The position numbers and the translations under genes were made by a program. A DNA stretch of 64,000 nucleotides from NCBI GenBank assembly GCA_030442055.1, contig JAUJEB010000005.1, positions 248,001 to 312,000 of the forward strand, written 5' to 3'. The notes under the pieces were generated by a model. It searched no databases and had not been told where the DNA came from. It worked only from the letters and a program-made list of their open reading frames with translations. Positions within the stretch are counted from its first letter, which is position 1; every line of letters starts with the position of its first letter. The DNA is from Agaribacillus aureus. Its GTDB lineage: Bacteria > Bacteroidota > Bacteroidia > Cytophagales > Cyclobacteriaceae. This document shows positions 27,440 to 37,517 of this stretch, in pieces.

Positions 27440-28987
27440 ATGTTACAAAATGCTATAACCCTGAATAAAATGACGGAAATCAGCCGAGCCTTACTTCTTC
27501 TTTTTCTGGTATTTCCATTTAATGCTTTTTGTCAGCGCGGTATCATTGTGGAAGGCAAGATGAAGGATTCAGAAGAAGCCTATACGATCCTGGCTTATTC
27601 CCCCAGGATGAGGGGCAATCTAAATTTCGATGGTTTCAAAAGTGTAGGAGCCCAGATAAATGACGAAGGAAAATTCAGGTTGGAAGCTAAAAATATTACA
27701 CATGCTGCAAACTATCGTCTTTTTTTTCCAAAACATATGATACCACTCCTGTTGTTTGACGGAGACAGTATTTATCTTGAAATTTATCATACCGACATAA
27801 AACAAACTTTTGCAACTGGTAGAGGGGCAGGGAAGATCAACGTATTAAATTTACCCCAACTTCAATATGAATATTTTGATTTGGAACAGGAAAGGAATCT
27901 CAATGACTTTGTCCATTATACGGATAGTATCATTGCGTATCAACACAGTCTTCTTGCGGCAGTCTATGCCAGACAACTTAATGATTCCCTTATTTCAGGC
28001 GCACCAAATAAAAATCATATCAAGAAAATAATTAATAATACACCGATTAGCCCGGAAGCATACGAGTTACTTTGTAATCTGGTGGAATTTCAACGGTATA
28101 GTTTGATAAGCAGTTTTCTTACCAAAAAAAGTGCTCAGGGTCATTCAGATTCGGTCTCCATTGATTTCAATAGTGCCTCATTCAGGCATTTTAATGTAGA
28201 GGCATACCGTCAACTCAAAAATATTGATGACTGGCGCCTACACAATAGCCTGGAAAGTATACTCCAGATTGAATATCTAAAGGAAAAACAATCGCAGGAA
28301 AGCCAGACTCCTACTTATGGCAATTGGCGCAATATGTTCAGCAGTAATGACTATATGAACTGGCGTTCTGAATTTCTTAGGATTCATTTCGATAGAGAAA
28401 TTTTTAACAAATATTATGCTGAATACGTCACTGGTTTCATGACTTGGGGAATGGATTATGCTTCCCTGCTTAACCATATAAATCTTCATGAAAACAATAA
28501 ATATGTAAATAGGATACAAGAATTTATACAACTTTTGAACCATGGATTAAATAATGAGGCTTACGGTCTTAATCAAACAGCCAAGTATCTGGACAAAAAG
28601 AAATTCGAAAATCTGTTAAGCAGTTATAAGCAATCACCATTGTTGATCGTTTTCTGGTCCGCCCAAGCCGCAGGTGCTTCCATCATTGATGAATTACCAT
28701 CGCTGAAAGCATTTGAAGCAAACACTAAAGACGAGATTACTTTGGTCTACATCTGTGTTGATAAGCAAGCCAATAAAAACCTATGGGCCGCCAGGGTCAT
28801 TGATGAATCCTGGAAGGCAAAACACTACTTTTTGCCGATTGAGGAAAATGAAACCACCCTTGACAAAATCACCGATAAAGATATTTCAACGTTGTGTAGC
28901 GGAGGTTCTACCTATATATTTATTGATAACAATGGCGCATACAGTAAAGAGGTAAAAGGACCCTTCTATTGGCCTAAAATTCAGTAA
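27440..28987 (+). CDS. Secreted thioredoxin-fold protein lacking redox cysteines
   Basis: A 515-residue exported protein. The signal peptide is best read from the internal ATG at 27470 (MTEISRALLLLFLVFPFNAFCQ); the upstream ATG adds ten residues. The N-terminal part (about 35-140) is like the DUF4369 beta domain common in Bacteroidota TlpA-like proteins. The C-terminal ~130 residues are thioredoxin-like (SPLLIVFWSAQAAGASIIDE). At the active-site position, where TlpA proteins have C-x-x-C, this one reads SAQAAGA, so it cannot be a normal disulfide reductase. Probably a binding or structural relative. Confidence 0.72.
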   Translation: MLQNAITLNKMTEISRALLLLFLVFPFNAFCQRGIIVEGKMKDSEEAYTILAYSPRMRGNLNFDGFKSVGAQINDEGKFRLEAKNITHAANYRLFFPKHMIPLLLFDGDSIYLEIYHTDIKQTFATGRGAGKINVLNLPQLQYEYFDLEQERNLNDFVHYTDSIIAYQHSLLAAVYARQLNDSLISGAPNKNHIKKIINNTPISPEAYELLCNLVEFQRYSLISSFLTKKSAQGHSDSVSIDFNSASFRHFNVEAYRQLKNIDDWRLHNSLESILQIEYLKEKQSQESQTPTYGNWRNMFSSNDYMNWRSEFLRIHFDREIFNKYYAEYVTGFMTWGMDYASLLNHINLHENNKYVNRIQEFIQLLNHGLNNEAYGLNQTAKYLDKKKFENLLSSYKQSPLLIVFWSAQAAGASIIDELPSLKAFEANTKDEITLVYICVDKQANKNLWAARVIDESWKAKHYFLPIEENETTLDKITDKDISTLCSGGSTYIFIDNNGAYSKEVKGPFYWPKIQ

Positions 28988-29244
28988 AGAAGTCAGAAGA
29001 TCCTTCTATTGGTGTCAAAAGGATCTGGAGGCACTCTAATGGTAGTATTCGATGGCTACCTATACCGACGAGACCGTTAAAAGTAAAACTTGCGATTTCC
29101 GCTTAGTCCCGAAATCAGACAAAACATGGAAATGGAAGAGCATCCTTTCTCCAATAACCATCCAACTATAATTCGCTGCTTTATGAAAAATGAAGTGGGA
29201 AATTTTTATCTTAGTATGTCATCATTCATCTATTAGCAATCACC

Positions 29245-29865
29245 ATGAAACATTTACTATTTTTTTATTTTCTTCTGTTTGTTGTGCCATTTTCTTTTTC
29301 GCAGGTCACGATTAGCTCAAAGCTTGGATTAGCGCATTCTACCTTTTTAGTACCCGCTGAATATTCCCATGTCACTGACAATAGATACCAAAACAATTTC
29401 TATTTCGGTTCCCATACAAACATCCCACTCGATGAAAAACGTGCTATTATATTCGAACTGATGTATGTGGAAAAAGGGACCATCGGCGTTGCAGGAAGCC
29501 TATTGGACCGCCAACTTGAGTTGTCCTACCTGAGTGTCCCGGTTTTATTTAATTATTCGGTCCTCCCCAAGTTACATTTACAGGTAGGGCCGGAAGTTTC
29601 GTTTTTATTGGAGGCCAAATTGGAGCACTCCTTAGTTACCATGGATGTGGCTCCTAATTTTCAGGCTGTTGATCTGGGTTTGGCCACCGGCATATCCTAC
29701 GACCTGTTTAAAGGGGTCTTTGTGGAAGCGCGGTTTACAGAGGGGATTACTAAAATTCAACAGGGCCTTTTTGGTGAAGTTTCAGGTGGCCGCGCCGGCC
29801 GCAACAGGTCTTTTCAATTCGGTATAGGATACCAATTATTTAACATCATGCCCCGCGCTTTTTAA
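29245..29865 (+). CDS. Outer-membrane beta-barrel protein, PorT-like
   Basis: A 206-residue protein with signal peptide (MKHLLFFYFLLFVVPFSFSQ) and alternating beta strands through to a C-terminal aromatic end (FQFGIGYQLF). This is the layout of the small eight-stranded barrel families (porin family / PorT) of Bacteroidota. Typical pieces are FELMYVEKG and LSYLSVPVLFNY. Location in the outer membrane is expected; cargo is unknown. A single gene. Confidence 0.82.
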   Translation: MKHLLFFYFLLFVVPFSFSQVTISSKLGLAHSTFLVPAEYSHVTDNRYQNNFYFGSHTNIPLDEKRAIIFELMYVEKGTIGVAGSLLDRQLELSYLSVPVLFNYSVLPKLHLQVGPEVSFLLEAKLEHSLVTMDVAPNFQAVDLGLATGISYDLFKGVFVEARFTEGITKIQQGLFGEVSGGRAGRNRSFQFGIGYQLFNIMPRAF

Positions 29866-30373
29866 GTGGACTCTTTCTGGGCTCATGAAAATTGGAAAAA
29901 AGGTTGGAGCTCCATCATAAATTTAAGATAGTATTTATTGACTGCTATCGATTTGTATCTGCCTACTTTGGAAAATATTTAATATGCGTATCTAACCCCT
30001 GAAAACCCGGGTTGCTTCAAAATGATATCATTTTTGTTTGGATTCCTAAAAGTAAATTTGGCCACGGGGATTAATTTGAACATGACAATCGCTGCGTACC
30101 ACTATTTTTCTTTCACAAAGTGTTGGATTTTGCCCTTTTTATTGATCCAAAACGTATGAAGGTGTTCATTTTTATTTTTTTTCTGTACCCTGTGAAGTCG
30201 GAGAATTTGAAATCGTTTTTAACCCTAACCGATGACGCTGACAGAACGCTATCCAGTTTTATCAGCAACGCTATTTGTTCTTGTGTAAAAACTATTTCCG
30301 CGGAAGAATCGGAAACAACCTTGAATTTTTGGATGTTAATTATATCTCCTTTTTTATCATTATTTTTGCAGCT
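29866..30373. other. Intergenic region before greB
   Basis: About 510 bases, AT-rich, with no supported gene. A TAAATTTG box at 30053-30060 fits the Bacteroidota -7 consensus TAnnTTTG, with TTTG at 30033 somewhat close for a -33 box. It may be a promoter, but it is 300 bases before greB. Confidence 0.4.
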
Positions 30374-30847
30374 ATGAGAACACCGATGATCACCCCGGAA
30401 GGATTAGAAAAGTTAAAAGCAGAGCTAGAGCACCTTTGGCGAGTAGAAAGGCCTGAAACCACCAAGAACGTCGAATGGGCCGCCAGCTTAGGTGATCGAT
30501 CAGAAAATGCGGATTACCACTACAATAAAAAAAGACTCAGGGAAATCGATAGGCGACTACTATATCTGCGCAAGTGCATCGACAACTTTAAAGTGGTGCA
30601 TTATGATCCTTACCAGGAAGGTAAAGTGATGTTTGGTGCCTGGGTTGAAATTGAAAATGACACTGGTCTTAGAAAACGCCTTCGCATAGTAGGTTATGAA
30701 GAAATTATTGGCGCGAAAGATTACATCTCTATTGATTCTCCAATGGCGCAGGCACTTCTAAAAAAACAGGTAGGAGATGAAGTTATTGTAAAGACACCTG
30801 CCTCTCAATTTAAGTGGCGCATTAACAAAATTGACTATCAGCAATAG
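30374..30847 (+). CDS. greB: Transcript cleavage factor GreB
   Basis: A 157-residue protein starting at ATG 30374 (MRTPMITPEGLEKLKAELEHL). An in-frame upstream frame has no family sequence, so this start fits the family length. It has the N-terminal coiled coil with the hallmark loop GDRSENADYHYNKKR, whose acidic residues enter the RNA polymerase channel. The C-terminal FKBP-like domain follows (VEIENDTGLRKRLRIVG; SPMAQALLKKQVGDEV). GreB rescues backtracked RNA polymerase by helping it cut the nascent RNA. The closing VGDEVIVKTP is typical. Confidence 0.93.
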   Translation: MRTPMITPEGLEKLKAELEHLWRVERPETTKNVEWAASLGDRSENADYHYNKKRLREIDRRLLYLRKCIDNFKVVHYDPYQEGKVMFGAWVEIENDTGLRKRLRIVGYEEIIGAKDYISIDSPMAQALLKKQVGDEVIVKTPASQFKWRINKIDYQQ

Positions 30848-31010
30848 GTTCACGGTGCTTCTAGCTCCACTATAGCAGGTTCCGATATTTACGTTTTCGG
30901 AAAAACGACGGTTTAATGAGGCTTTTATTCTTTTGCCTTTTGTGTGATTACTAAAAGCGTGGGATTATCCATTAAATTAAGGCGCCGAATATGGCGATTG
31001 GGTTAACATT

Positions 31011-31499
31011 TCATTGTATTGTCTTTACGATGAAAACCGAACCTATACATAAAGCTAAAAATTCCATACTCCCAACCATATAATAACCAAACCAACCCGT
31101 TTGAAATGCGATACCTTGTAATATCCCAATAACAATCAATGGAACTAGCCATTTCTTTTGCTTTTGTATAATTATATCTATTATTATACCAAAGTATATA
31201 GCTATCGATGCAAAAAAATTATGTAGCGTAATATATTCAATAAAATAAGAGCTAAATGTCGCCAAAGATATAAAACCTATGCCTACAAACCATTTATTGT
31301 AAAGAAGCCAACAACCTATTACCAATAAAAAAAATGTATAGAAATAAACTCTATTGGCATCCATTCCCATTATTGCAGAATAAGAGGCTTTACTTTGCAA
31401 TAGTAAATCCACAAATCCAGTAGTAATAAACCCAAACAACAAACAACCTATTACCAGTTTATTAATAGAATATTTTTTAAAAACTTTATTGTTTCCCAT
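31011..31499 (-). CDS. Small integral membrane protein
   Basis: A 162-residue, very AT-rich gene encoding about five membrane helices (for example LVIGCLLFGFITTGFVDLLL; FFLLVIGCWLLY; FASIAIYFGIIIDIII). I do not recognise a family. There are no conserved charged residues inside the helices that would suggest transport chemistry. Its base composition is clearly more AT-rich than greB beside it, compatible with acquisition. Start is ATG 31499. Confidence 0.6.
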   Translation of the reverse strand: MGNNKVFKKYSINKLVIGCLLFGFITTGFVDLLLQSKASYSAIMGMDANRVYFYTFFLLVIGCWLLYNKWFVGIGFISLATFSSYFIEYITLHNFFASIAIYFGIIIDIIIQKQKKWLVPLIVIGILQGIAFQTGWFGYYMVGSMEFLALCIGSVFIVKTIQ

Positions 31500-31729
31500 A
31501 AAACGGCCATTAATAATATTATTTGATTCTTCTTACTAAAAGTCATTTCCCAGAACCGAATGAATGAGGAAATTAAGCACAACTACCTAGTTATGATGAG
31601 TGGGGATTAGAAAGCACAAACCCTTCCTCTCGCTCATAGCCACGCCTTTTTTCAAATATATTACTAATGGCGGACTTTTCAATCTCCACGAAAATATCCT
31701 GACCAATGAAACTCCATTCATAGCATCTG

Positions 31730-32422
31730 TTATCTGGCGATTTTTCTTCTTACCAGAAGAGCTGTCAGGATCACAATTGTTGAAACGCTAATCGTCAATA
31801 ATCCATATTGAATTAGACCAGTAATTGCAAAAATTCCGAATTTATAATCTGCCCTAGTTCGTTCAGCCTTATCTAGAATTTCATGTAGTTCTGAAGAGTT
31901 CTTCATTATGAAAAACAGAACCAGACAAACAACCCCGATGATATAAGTTCCTGTGATCTTTAAGCTTCGATTTTCGGTAGCATCTTTTACAATTTGCTGA
32001 AGTTCCAGCGTTCCATGTCTCTTAGCAATCCTCTTTGATTCCTGAGAAATGAGCTTTGGGTTCGCTCCGTTCGATAGTAGCCATTTGAGAATTTGACAAT
32101 CTCCAGTGTTCATGGCAGTTTCAATGCTTGTATTAATAAGTAAGCCATCAAGAATATTGATGTCCACTCCGTGTGAGACCGAAAATTTCAGTCCTTCAAT
32201 TTCGTTGTTATGAACAGCGTAGTAAACTCCTTGGTAGTTGTAATTTGCAAAGTTGGCCCCTAGGTTCAGAAGGTATTTAGCTACATTAATTCTGGAATAT
32301 GCAATTGCATTTTCAAGCGCCACATCAAGTTCCAGTTGCGAGTGAGTTGGTTCAAGAAGTTCCCTCAACTCTTCGATTTTACCATTTCCAGCCGATTCTT
32401 CTATTTGAGTTCGTCTATCCAT
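31730..32422 (-). CDS. Ankyrin-repeat membrane protein
   Basis: A protein of 230 residues from ATG 32422 (MDRRTQIEESAGNGKIEEL); an earlier in-frame start at 32482 would add 20 unconvincing residues. Residues about 1-150 are ankyrin repeats (AYSRINVAKYLLNLGANF; NTGDCQILKWLLSNGANPK). Two membrane helices follow near residues 157-172 and 200-225. Ankyrin repeats bind proteins, so this is probably a cytoplasm-facing binding module anchored in the membrane. Partner unknown. Confidence 0.75.
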   Translation of the reverse strand: MDRRTQIEESAGNGKIEELRELLEPTHSQLELDVALENAIAYSRINVAKYLLNLGANFANYNYQGVYYAVHNNEIEGLKFSVSHGVDINILDGLLINTSIETAMNTGDCQILKWLLSNGANPKLISQESKRIAKRHGTLELQQIVKDATENRSLKITGTYIIGVVCLVLFFIMKNSSELHEILDKAERTRADYKFGIFAITGLIQYGLLTISVSTIVILTALLVRRKIAR

Positions 32423-32628
32423 CTGTGCAGTGGTGCCACATAGCGGTTTGTGTATGGTGCGTTTGGCATTTTGAAACACCAACTATCAAACCACTAAATG
32501 CTTTATTAAATGTGAACATACTAAAAACTAATACTACCTGCCAAATGACCTATATTTATTGTTGGAGGCACGTGTTTTTTATCGCGGCAGAATTAAAAAA
32601 ATAAATTGAATTGTTATTTAGTCATTAC

Positions 32629-33624
32629 TTATTTCAATTTTAGTGATATCCCCGTGTCTTCAATTTCAAATAGTTTTAACCGTTCTTGTCCTCTTGGACT
32701 ATTTGGTTGATGAAGCGCAAGAAATAATTTAGATTCAAACGTTTTAAAAATCATTCCATGTCCTCCATTTTGTTCAAAAAGTAATTCATCTTGCTGAATC
32801 CAAGGCCCTTTCAGTTTTCCTGATTTAGACTCAGCGATTCCAATGGCGTATCCTTTTACTCCAAAACTTGACCAAATCATTATTAGTTTACCCGACTTTG
32901 TTTTATACATAAAGCAGCCGTCTGTTACTTTGTTTGTTTTACTAGTTGACCAATTTGCTTCGGAAGCGTGAAACATTTTATGTGGATTACCAACTGGTTT
33001 TGACAAGTCCGATGATAGTTTGATGTAATCTATAGAACCATCTACAATCTCTACCCATTCATGGCAAAAAACCATGTATGGTTTGTTTTTTTCTACATAC
33101 AATGTTCCGTCCAATGCCATCCAATTTTCAGGCGTGTGCGGTTTATTGTCAAATGCTTCAAATGGTCCCATGGGTGAGTTAGCAACAAAAATTTGTGTTC
33201 CCCTTTTATGAAAATTTGGCCAACTTTCTTGTCCTTCAGGCCTTTTCATATTTTTATGGCGTTCAGACGAGGTTAGTGTAACAAACAGATAATACTTTCC
33301 GTTATATTTATGCATTTCCGGTGCCCAAACCATATTTCTAGCCCAGAAATTATCAGGTAAAAGAAGTACTGTTTCAGGTTGTTTCCATTGTTTTAAATCA
33401 GCGCTAACATAAACTTCAACCCCTTTAGGTTTTGTGTCATCTCCTCGTCCACCCAAACGATTATCCATTTGTGCATACATATAATAACTTTGTGTTACTG
33501 AATCAGCAAAGATATAGGGGTCACGAATTCTAATTTCTTCTGTCAGTAGTAATTTTGTTTCTCCAACTTGTGAAAAAATTAGGTAGGGAAAGAAAATAAA
33601 AGCAAGCGAGGTTAAGGTTTTCAT
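32629..33624 (-). CDS. Glycoside hydrolase family 43-like enzyme
   Basis: A 331-residue secreted five-bladed propeller of the GH43 type, after signal peptide MKTLTSLAFIFFPYLIFSQ. The catalytic-base region reads IRDPYIFADS, the middle acid region MVWAPEMHKYNGKYYLF, and a third acidic site is ALDGTLYVEKNKPYM. These fit GH43's conserved Asp/Asp/Glu set, which hydrolyses arabinan or xylan side chains. It follows the VPS10-like gene by 26 bases on the same strand, so the two are probably one operon. The exact substrate cannot be read from sequence. Confidence 0.85.
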   Translation of the reverse strand: MKTLTSLAFIFFPYLIFSQVGETKLLLTEEIRIRDPYIFADSVTQSYYMYAQMDNRLGGRGDDTKPKGVEVYVSADLKQWKQPETVLLLPDNFWARNMVWAPEMHKYNGKYYLFVTLTSSERHKNMKRPEGQESWPNFHKRGTQIFVANSPMGPFEAFDNKPHTPENWMALDGTLYVEKNKPYMVFCHEWVEIVDGSIDYIKLSSDLSKPVGNPHKMFHASEANWSTSKTNKVTDGCFMYKTKSGKLIMIWSSFGVKGYAIGIAESKSGKLKGPWIQQDELLFEQNGGHGMIFKTFESKLFLALHQPNSPRGQERLKLFEIEDTGISLKLK

Positions 33625-33650
33625 AGAATCGATGTTCTTAAAAGTTGTTT

Positions 33651-36600
33651 TTATTTTTTCATTTTAGGTGCTCCTGTTTTCTCCAATTTTCCTTCTAAAG
33701 GTGCTATCGAATCTTTGATTTGCTTTAGTTTTGTTGTCATTTCATCGAAGAGCTTATTGGCGTTGCTCAAATACTTAAGATGCGCCCTAGTGGGGCCATA
33801 AGTTGTATTGGCACTTGCAGACCCCATATAATCTCTGATGGTAGGATATTCATTTTTTTCACCGACTTCTCCGCGCATCTTACTCCCACCAAATTGTTGC
33901 TCTAAATCTAAAATTTGATCACGTAATTTAAGTAACTCGACATGAAGGTTTTCATCGCTCTTTGGCGCTCTTTCGTAAGCTTTAAGCATTATTTTAATAG
34001 CATCCTTGGTATCCTTAATATCAGTTTCTAAGTCATTGGTTTTTGCAGATAAAGATGCAATGGTTTTCCAATGTTCTGCTACTTTCTCAGGTGAGCTTCC
34101 AGCTAATGCACCTTTGTTAAATACTTTCACTTCAAACGAGACTTTCTCCCCAATACCAATATATTTTCCTTCAATTTTCTTAAAAAGCTGCGCTGTATAG
34201 CTTCCTGGTTCCACCATATATCCCTTTCCTTCTGTGTCTACGTTTTTGGCTGAAATTGTATATGTCGGTTCTGTCGAAAGATCCCAACTAATTCGGTTAA
34301 CCCCCTTTTCATTTTTCCCCTCAATTCTTCTGACGATATTGCCTTCCGTATCATAAATGAACAACCACAGGTTAGGTGCAAGCTCTTTCTGTTCCTCCTC
34401 CAGTACTGTCCATTCGGGTACAGCCACGGTTCCACCTTCTTTTTCGATCTTCTTTTCTTCCTCTTTTCGTTGGGCTGCTTTTGATTTATAACTATCCTTA
34501 AGGTAATAGGTAAACTCAACGCCATTGGGCGGGTTGTCAGCTACAAAGAAGTTATCTCCCTGTGAGGCTTTTCTAGAGTCCCCTAATACTCTACGTTGCA
34601 TAAACCATTTACCAGCTCTTGGAGTGAACAATTGAGCTTCTTTAGCTGGATCTAACTCCCGAAGGGCGGAATAATCGTCCAGAATGTAAATACCTCTTCC
34701 AAAAGTTCCTGCAATCAAGTCATTTTCTCTTTTCTGAATGGCTAAATCACGCACAGAAATATTGGGAAATCCTCCTTTTAGTTTTACCCATGTTTTGGCT
34801 CCATCAAGCGTGCAGTAAACGCCAAATTCAGTTCCTAAGAATAAAAGGTTACTGTTCTCATAATCCTGAACAATGCGCCATAATAAGGTGCGATCAGGAA
34901 GGTTATTAGATATGTTTTGCCAGGTCTTTCCTTTGTCAGAACTCTTGAATAAATAAGGTTGGTAATCACCGAATTTATGATTGTCGAATACAGCGTAAAC
35001 CACATTTTCATCAAACAAATCGGCTTTAATGTCATTGACAAAAGCCGTTATCGGAAGTCCTTTGATTTTTGAAAAGTCTACTTTTCTCCAGTTAGCTCCT
35101 CCATCTTCGGTTACTTGAATGATTCCATCATCGGTTCCAGCATAAATTAACCCTTCTTTCTTTGGTGACTCTGATAAAGAAGTAATGGTACTATAATCGG
35201 ACATTGCATAAATATCCCAGGCGTTATCCCATTTTTGTTGCTTTCCATAAAATGGCGTCTGAATCCGGTCTATGTTATTGGTTAAATCGCCTGAAATCGC
35301 CTGCCAGGAATCCCCTCTGTCATCAGACTTCCAAACTCGTTGTGAAGCATGGTAGATGCGCTTGGGATTATGTGGACTGACTAAAATAGGAGCATCCCAG
35401 TTGTAACGTTCAAACTTCTCACCCAATTCTGGTTGTGGTTTAATGTAAACGTTTTCGCCAGAAATTCGATCGTGACGATTTAGGTTTCCTTGTTGCCACT
35501 GTGCATAAACGATATTAGGATTTCCAGGTTCTGTGGCAGGTTGGTGTCCATCACCTCCCAAAACGATAAACCAATCCGAATTTCGAATCCCATGAACGTT
35601 ATCTGTTCTGGATGGTACGCCTTGCGTATTGTTGTCTTGCGTTCCCCCATATACATAATAATAAGGTTCCGCATCGTCCACAGCAATTTTATAAAACTGT
35701 GTAATTGGTAAATTATCTACGAATTTCCAATTTTTGGTCTTGTCGAAACTCTCATATAAACCTCCATCACACCCAACCAAAATATAGTTGGGATCATCCT
35801 TTTTAAATGCTACTGCATGATTATCGACATGCTTTTCTTGTTCGTTCATTTGTTTGAAGGTCTTGCCGCCATCAAAAGATACAAGCATATTGTTGTTGGC
35901 TAAGTAAAGCTCATCGAAATTATGAGGGGAAACATATAATTCCTGATAGTAGTGAGGTCCAGTACCACCGGCAACGGCATCACTCATTTTTGTCCATGAT
36001 GCACCTTGATTTTCACTTTTATAAACGCCACCTTTTCTTCTATCCAATTCGATGGCAGCATAGATAACATCCGGCTTTTGTGGAGAGATTGCCAAACCAA
36101 TTTTACCCATGTTACTGCCAGGTAACCCATTGCTAAGCTTAGTCCATATTTCACCACCATCTATTGATTTGTAAATAGCTGTTCCCGGACCTCCACCCAG
36201 GTAACCGGCAACTGTACGATGACGTTGCCAGGTAGCTGCATACAACAAATCCGGGTTTCTTGGGTCAATGAGTAGGTCCGTTGCACCTACCCATTCTGCA
36301 TCGCCGAGTGTACGCTTCCAGGTTTTCCCGCCATCTACTGACTTGTAAATACCTCGCTCACCACCACTACTCCAAAGGGGACCTTGTGAAGCAACCCAAA
36401 TGATATTGGCATTCGTTGGATGAATAATAATCTTAGAAAGGTGTTCTGATTTTTTGAGTCCCATGTTTTTCCACGACTTGCCCCCGTCTTCACTTTTATA
36501 AATACCATCACCATAGCCAACGTGTCTACCTCCTACATTTTCACCCGTTCCTACCCAAACTATCTCTGGTTTTTGTGGATCAAGCGCAATACAACCTATG

Positions 36601-36920
36601 GAGTAACTAATTTGTTGGTCAAATAAGGAGTTCCAGGTAGTTCCTGCATTTTCTGTTTTCCAAACGCCACCAGATCCAACTGCCACATACCACACGTTTT
36701 CGTTATTTGGATGGATCACAATGTCTGCAATTCTTCCAGACATCAATGCGGGGCCGATACTTCTAAATTTTAAGCCATTATAAATGGAACTCGTATCAAC
36801 TTTTTTAGTATCATCTACCGTTTTAGTGCTTTGTGCAAAACTTGTAGATATTAAACTGAAAAAAATAAAGGTTAAACTTGTTACTCTTGTAATCTTTTGT
36901 AGGTTGGGTGTTTTAATCAT
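33651..36920 (-). CDS. Secreted VPS10/sortilin-like beta-propeller protein
   Basis: A 1089-residue exported protein. After the signal peptide come many BNR/VPS10-type repeats, each with an S-x-D-x-G-x-T-W core (KSEDGGKSWKNMG; KSVDGGKTWKR; KSDDRGDSWQAIS). They build one or two large propellers (about 40-750). The C-terminal part has a beta-sandwich (NRISWDLSTEPTYTI) and a Lys/Glu-rich helical tail. Bacteroidota databases label such proteins 'glycosyl hydrolase' or VPS10-domain; a catalytic role is not established. Probably binds or processes an extracellular polymer together with the GH43-like enzyme encoded next. Confidence 0.85.
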   Translation of the reverse strand: MIKTPNLQKITRVTSLTFIFFSLISTSFAQSTKTVDDTKKVDTSSIYNGLKFRSIGPALMSGRIADIVIHPNNENVWYVAVGSGGVWKTENAGTTWNSLFDQQISYSIGCIALDPQKPEIVWVGTGENVGGRHVGYGDGIYKSEDGGKSWKNMGLKKSEHLSKIIIHPTNANIIWVASQGPLWSSGGERGIYKSVDGGKTWKRTLGDAEWVGATDLLIDPRNPDLLYAATWQRHRTVAGYLGGGPGTAIYKSIDGGEIWTKLSNGLPGSNMGKIGLAISPQKPDVIYAAIELDRRKGGVYKSENQGASWTKMSDAVAGGTGPHYYQELYVSPHNFDELYLANNNMLVSFDGGKTFKQMNEQEKHVDNHAVAFKKDDPNYILVGCDGGLYESFDKTKNWKFVDNLPITQFYKIAVDDAEPYYYVYGGTQDNNTQGVPSRTDNVHGIRNSDWFIVLGGDGHQPATEPGNPNIVYAQWQQGNLNRHDRISGENVYIKPQPELGEKFERYNWDAPILVSPHNPKRIYHASQRVWKSDDRGDSWQAISGDLTNNIDRIQTPFYGKQQKWDNAWDIYAMSDYSTITSLSESPKKEGLIYAGTDDGIIQVTEDGGANWRKVDFSKIKGLPITAFVNDIKADLFDENVVYAVFDNHKFGDYQPYLFKSSDKGKTWQNISNNLPDRTLLWRIVQDYENSNLLFLGTEFGVYCTLDGAKTWVKLKGGFPNISVRDLAIQKRENDLIAGTFGRGIYILDDYSALRELDPAKEAQLFTPRAGKWFMQRRVLGDSRKASQGDNFFVADNPPNGVEFTYYLKDSYKSKAAQRKEEEKKIEKEGGTVAVPEWTVLEEEQKELAPNLWLFIYDTEGNIVRRIEGKNEKGVNRISWDLSTEPTYTISAKNVDTEGKGYMVEPGSYTAQLFKKIEGKYIGIGEKVSFEVKVFNKGALAGSSPEKVAEHWKTIASLSAKTNDLETDIKDTKDAIKIMLKAYERAPKSDENLHVELLKLRDQILDLEQQFGGSKMRGEVGEKNEYPTIRDYMGSASANTTYGPTRAHLKYLSNANKLFDEMTTKLKQIKDSIAPLEGKLEKTGAPKMKK

Positions 36921-37120
36921 TTTGTTTTTTTGGAAAATCTAAAAAAAGTAAAATAAAAAATATGTGTTAAGGTTTTTAGGAATTTAAGTTAGGGAAAAAA
37001 TTAAATTATTTAGTGGTTTGTTTTTATTCTAAACAAAATAAAAGAGTTTTTACTATTGATGGTGGAATGAAACACAACGTTGCGTGTATGAATGTAACAC
37101 GTTCCAAAATCCGGACGGCT
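36921..37120. other. Upstream region of the VPS10-like gene
   Basis: AT-rich leader of the minus-strand operon, including a GTTGCGTGTATGAATG stretch of the kind scattered between Bacteroidota gene cassettes. No gene seen. Confidence 0.4.
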
Positions 37121-37351
37121 TCAATATACAATCAATTGTAAAAGACCCCATGCACCAAAAACATGCGTTTTCTTCCCACGCAATTTTTTGATTATCTTTA
37201 GATGCTTTTCAGATATTTTGATTGCTTCCCTAAACCCTTGCGATGTAGCCATCTCCAACGACTTTTTGTATGCAATTTGCAAAGTGTCCTGGTCGAGGTC
37301 TTGGAGATCAACGAATGTTGATTTTTAAGATCTCGCCTCAGCGTTGGCCAT
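37121..37351 (-). pseudogene. Small conserved-looking gene with in-frame stop
   Basis: A 76-codon frame starting MANAEARS, then TAA (37325-37327). It continues with FVDLQDLDQDTLQIAYKKS, a helix (MATSQGFREAIKISEKHLKI), a basic stretch and FGAWGLLQLIVY before TGA 37121. The composition looks coding on both sides of the stop. Single-base change to TAA would explain the break. I do not recognise the protein; it is helical, basic and lacks a signal peptide. Confidence 0.4.
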
Positions 37352-37517
37352 CGTTACATAAACATGTATGCCCACAGGTCAAATTGAACTATGAGCACAT
37401 AAAATTGTTGCTAAAGCCCGTTTTCATTGGTTACGAATACCGGTTTTTGGGCTGTACATTGACAGTATTGTTTTTATTAATTTGACAAGAAACAAAAAAC
37501 AGCGCCGTTAATATGGA

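Noticed and set aside
30120-30377. 85-codon frame overlapping the greB start
   Set aside because: No ATG and no family sequence; the real gene is greB in another frame.
32423-32482. Earlier start of the ankyrin gene, overlapping a cassette-like GGTTTGTGTATGGTGCG stretch
   Set aside because: The added residues look non-coding. I considered an integron-type attC, but found no paired core sites or cassette array.
37270-37485. 71-codon plus-strand frame
   Set aside because: Runs antisense to the broken small gene, whose residues look more coding.
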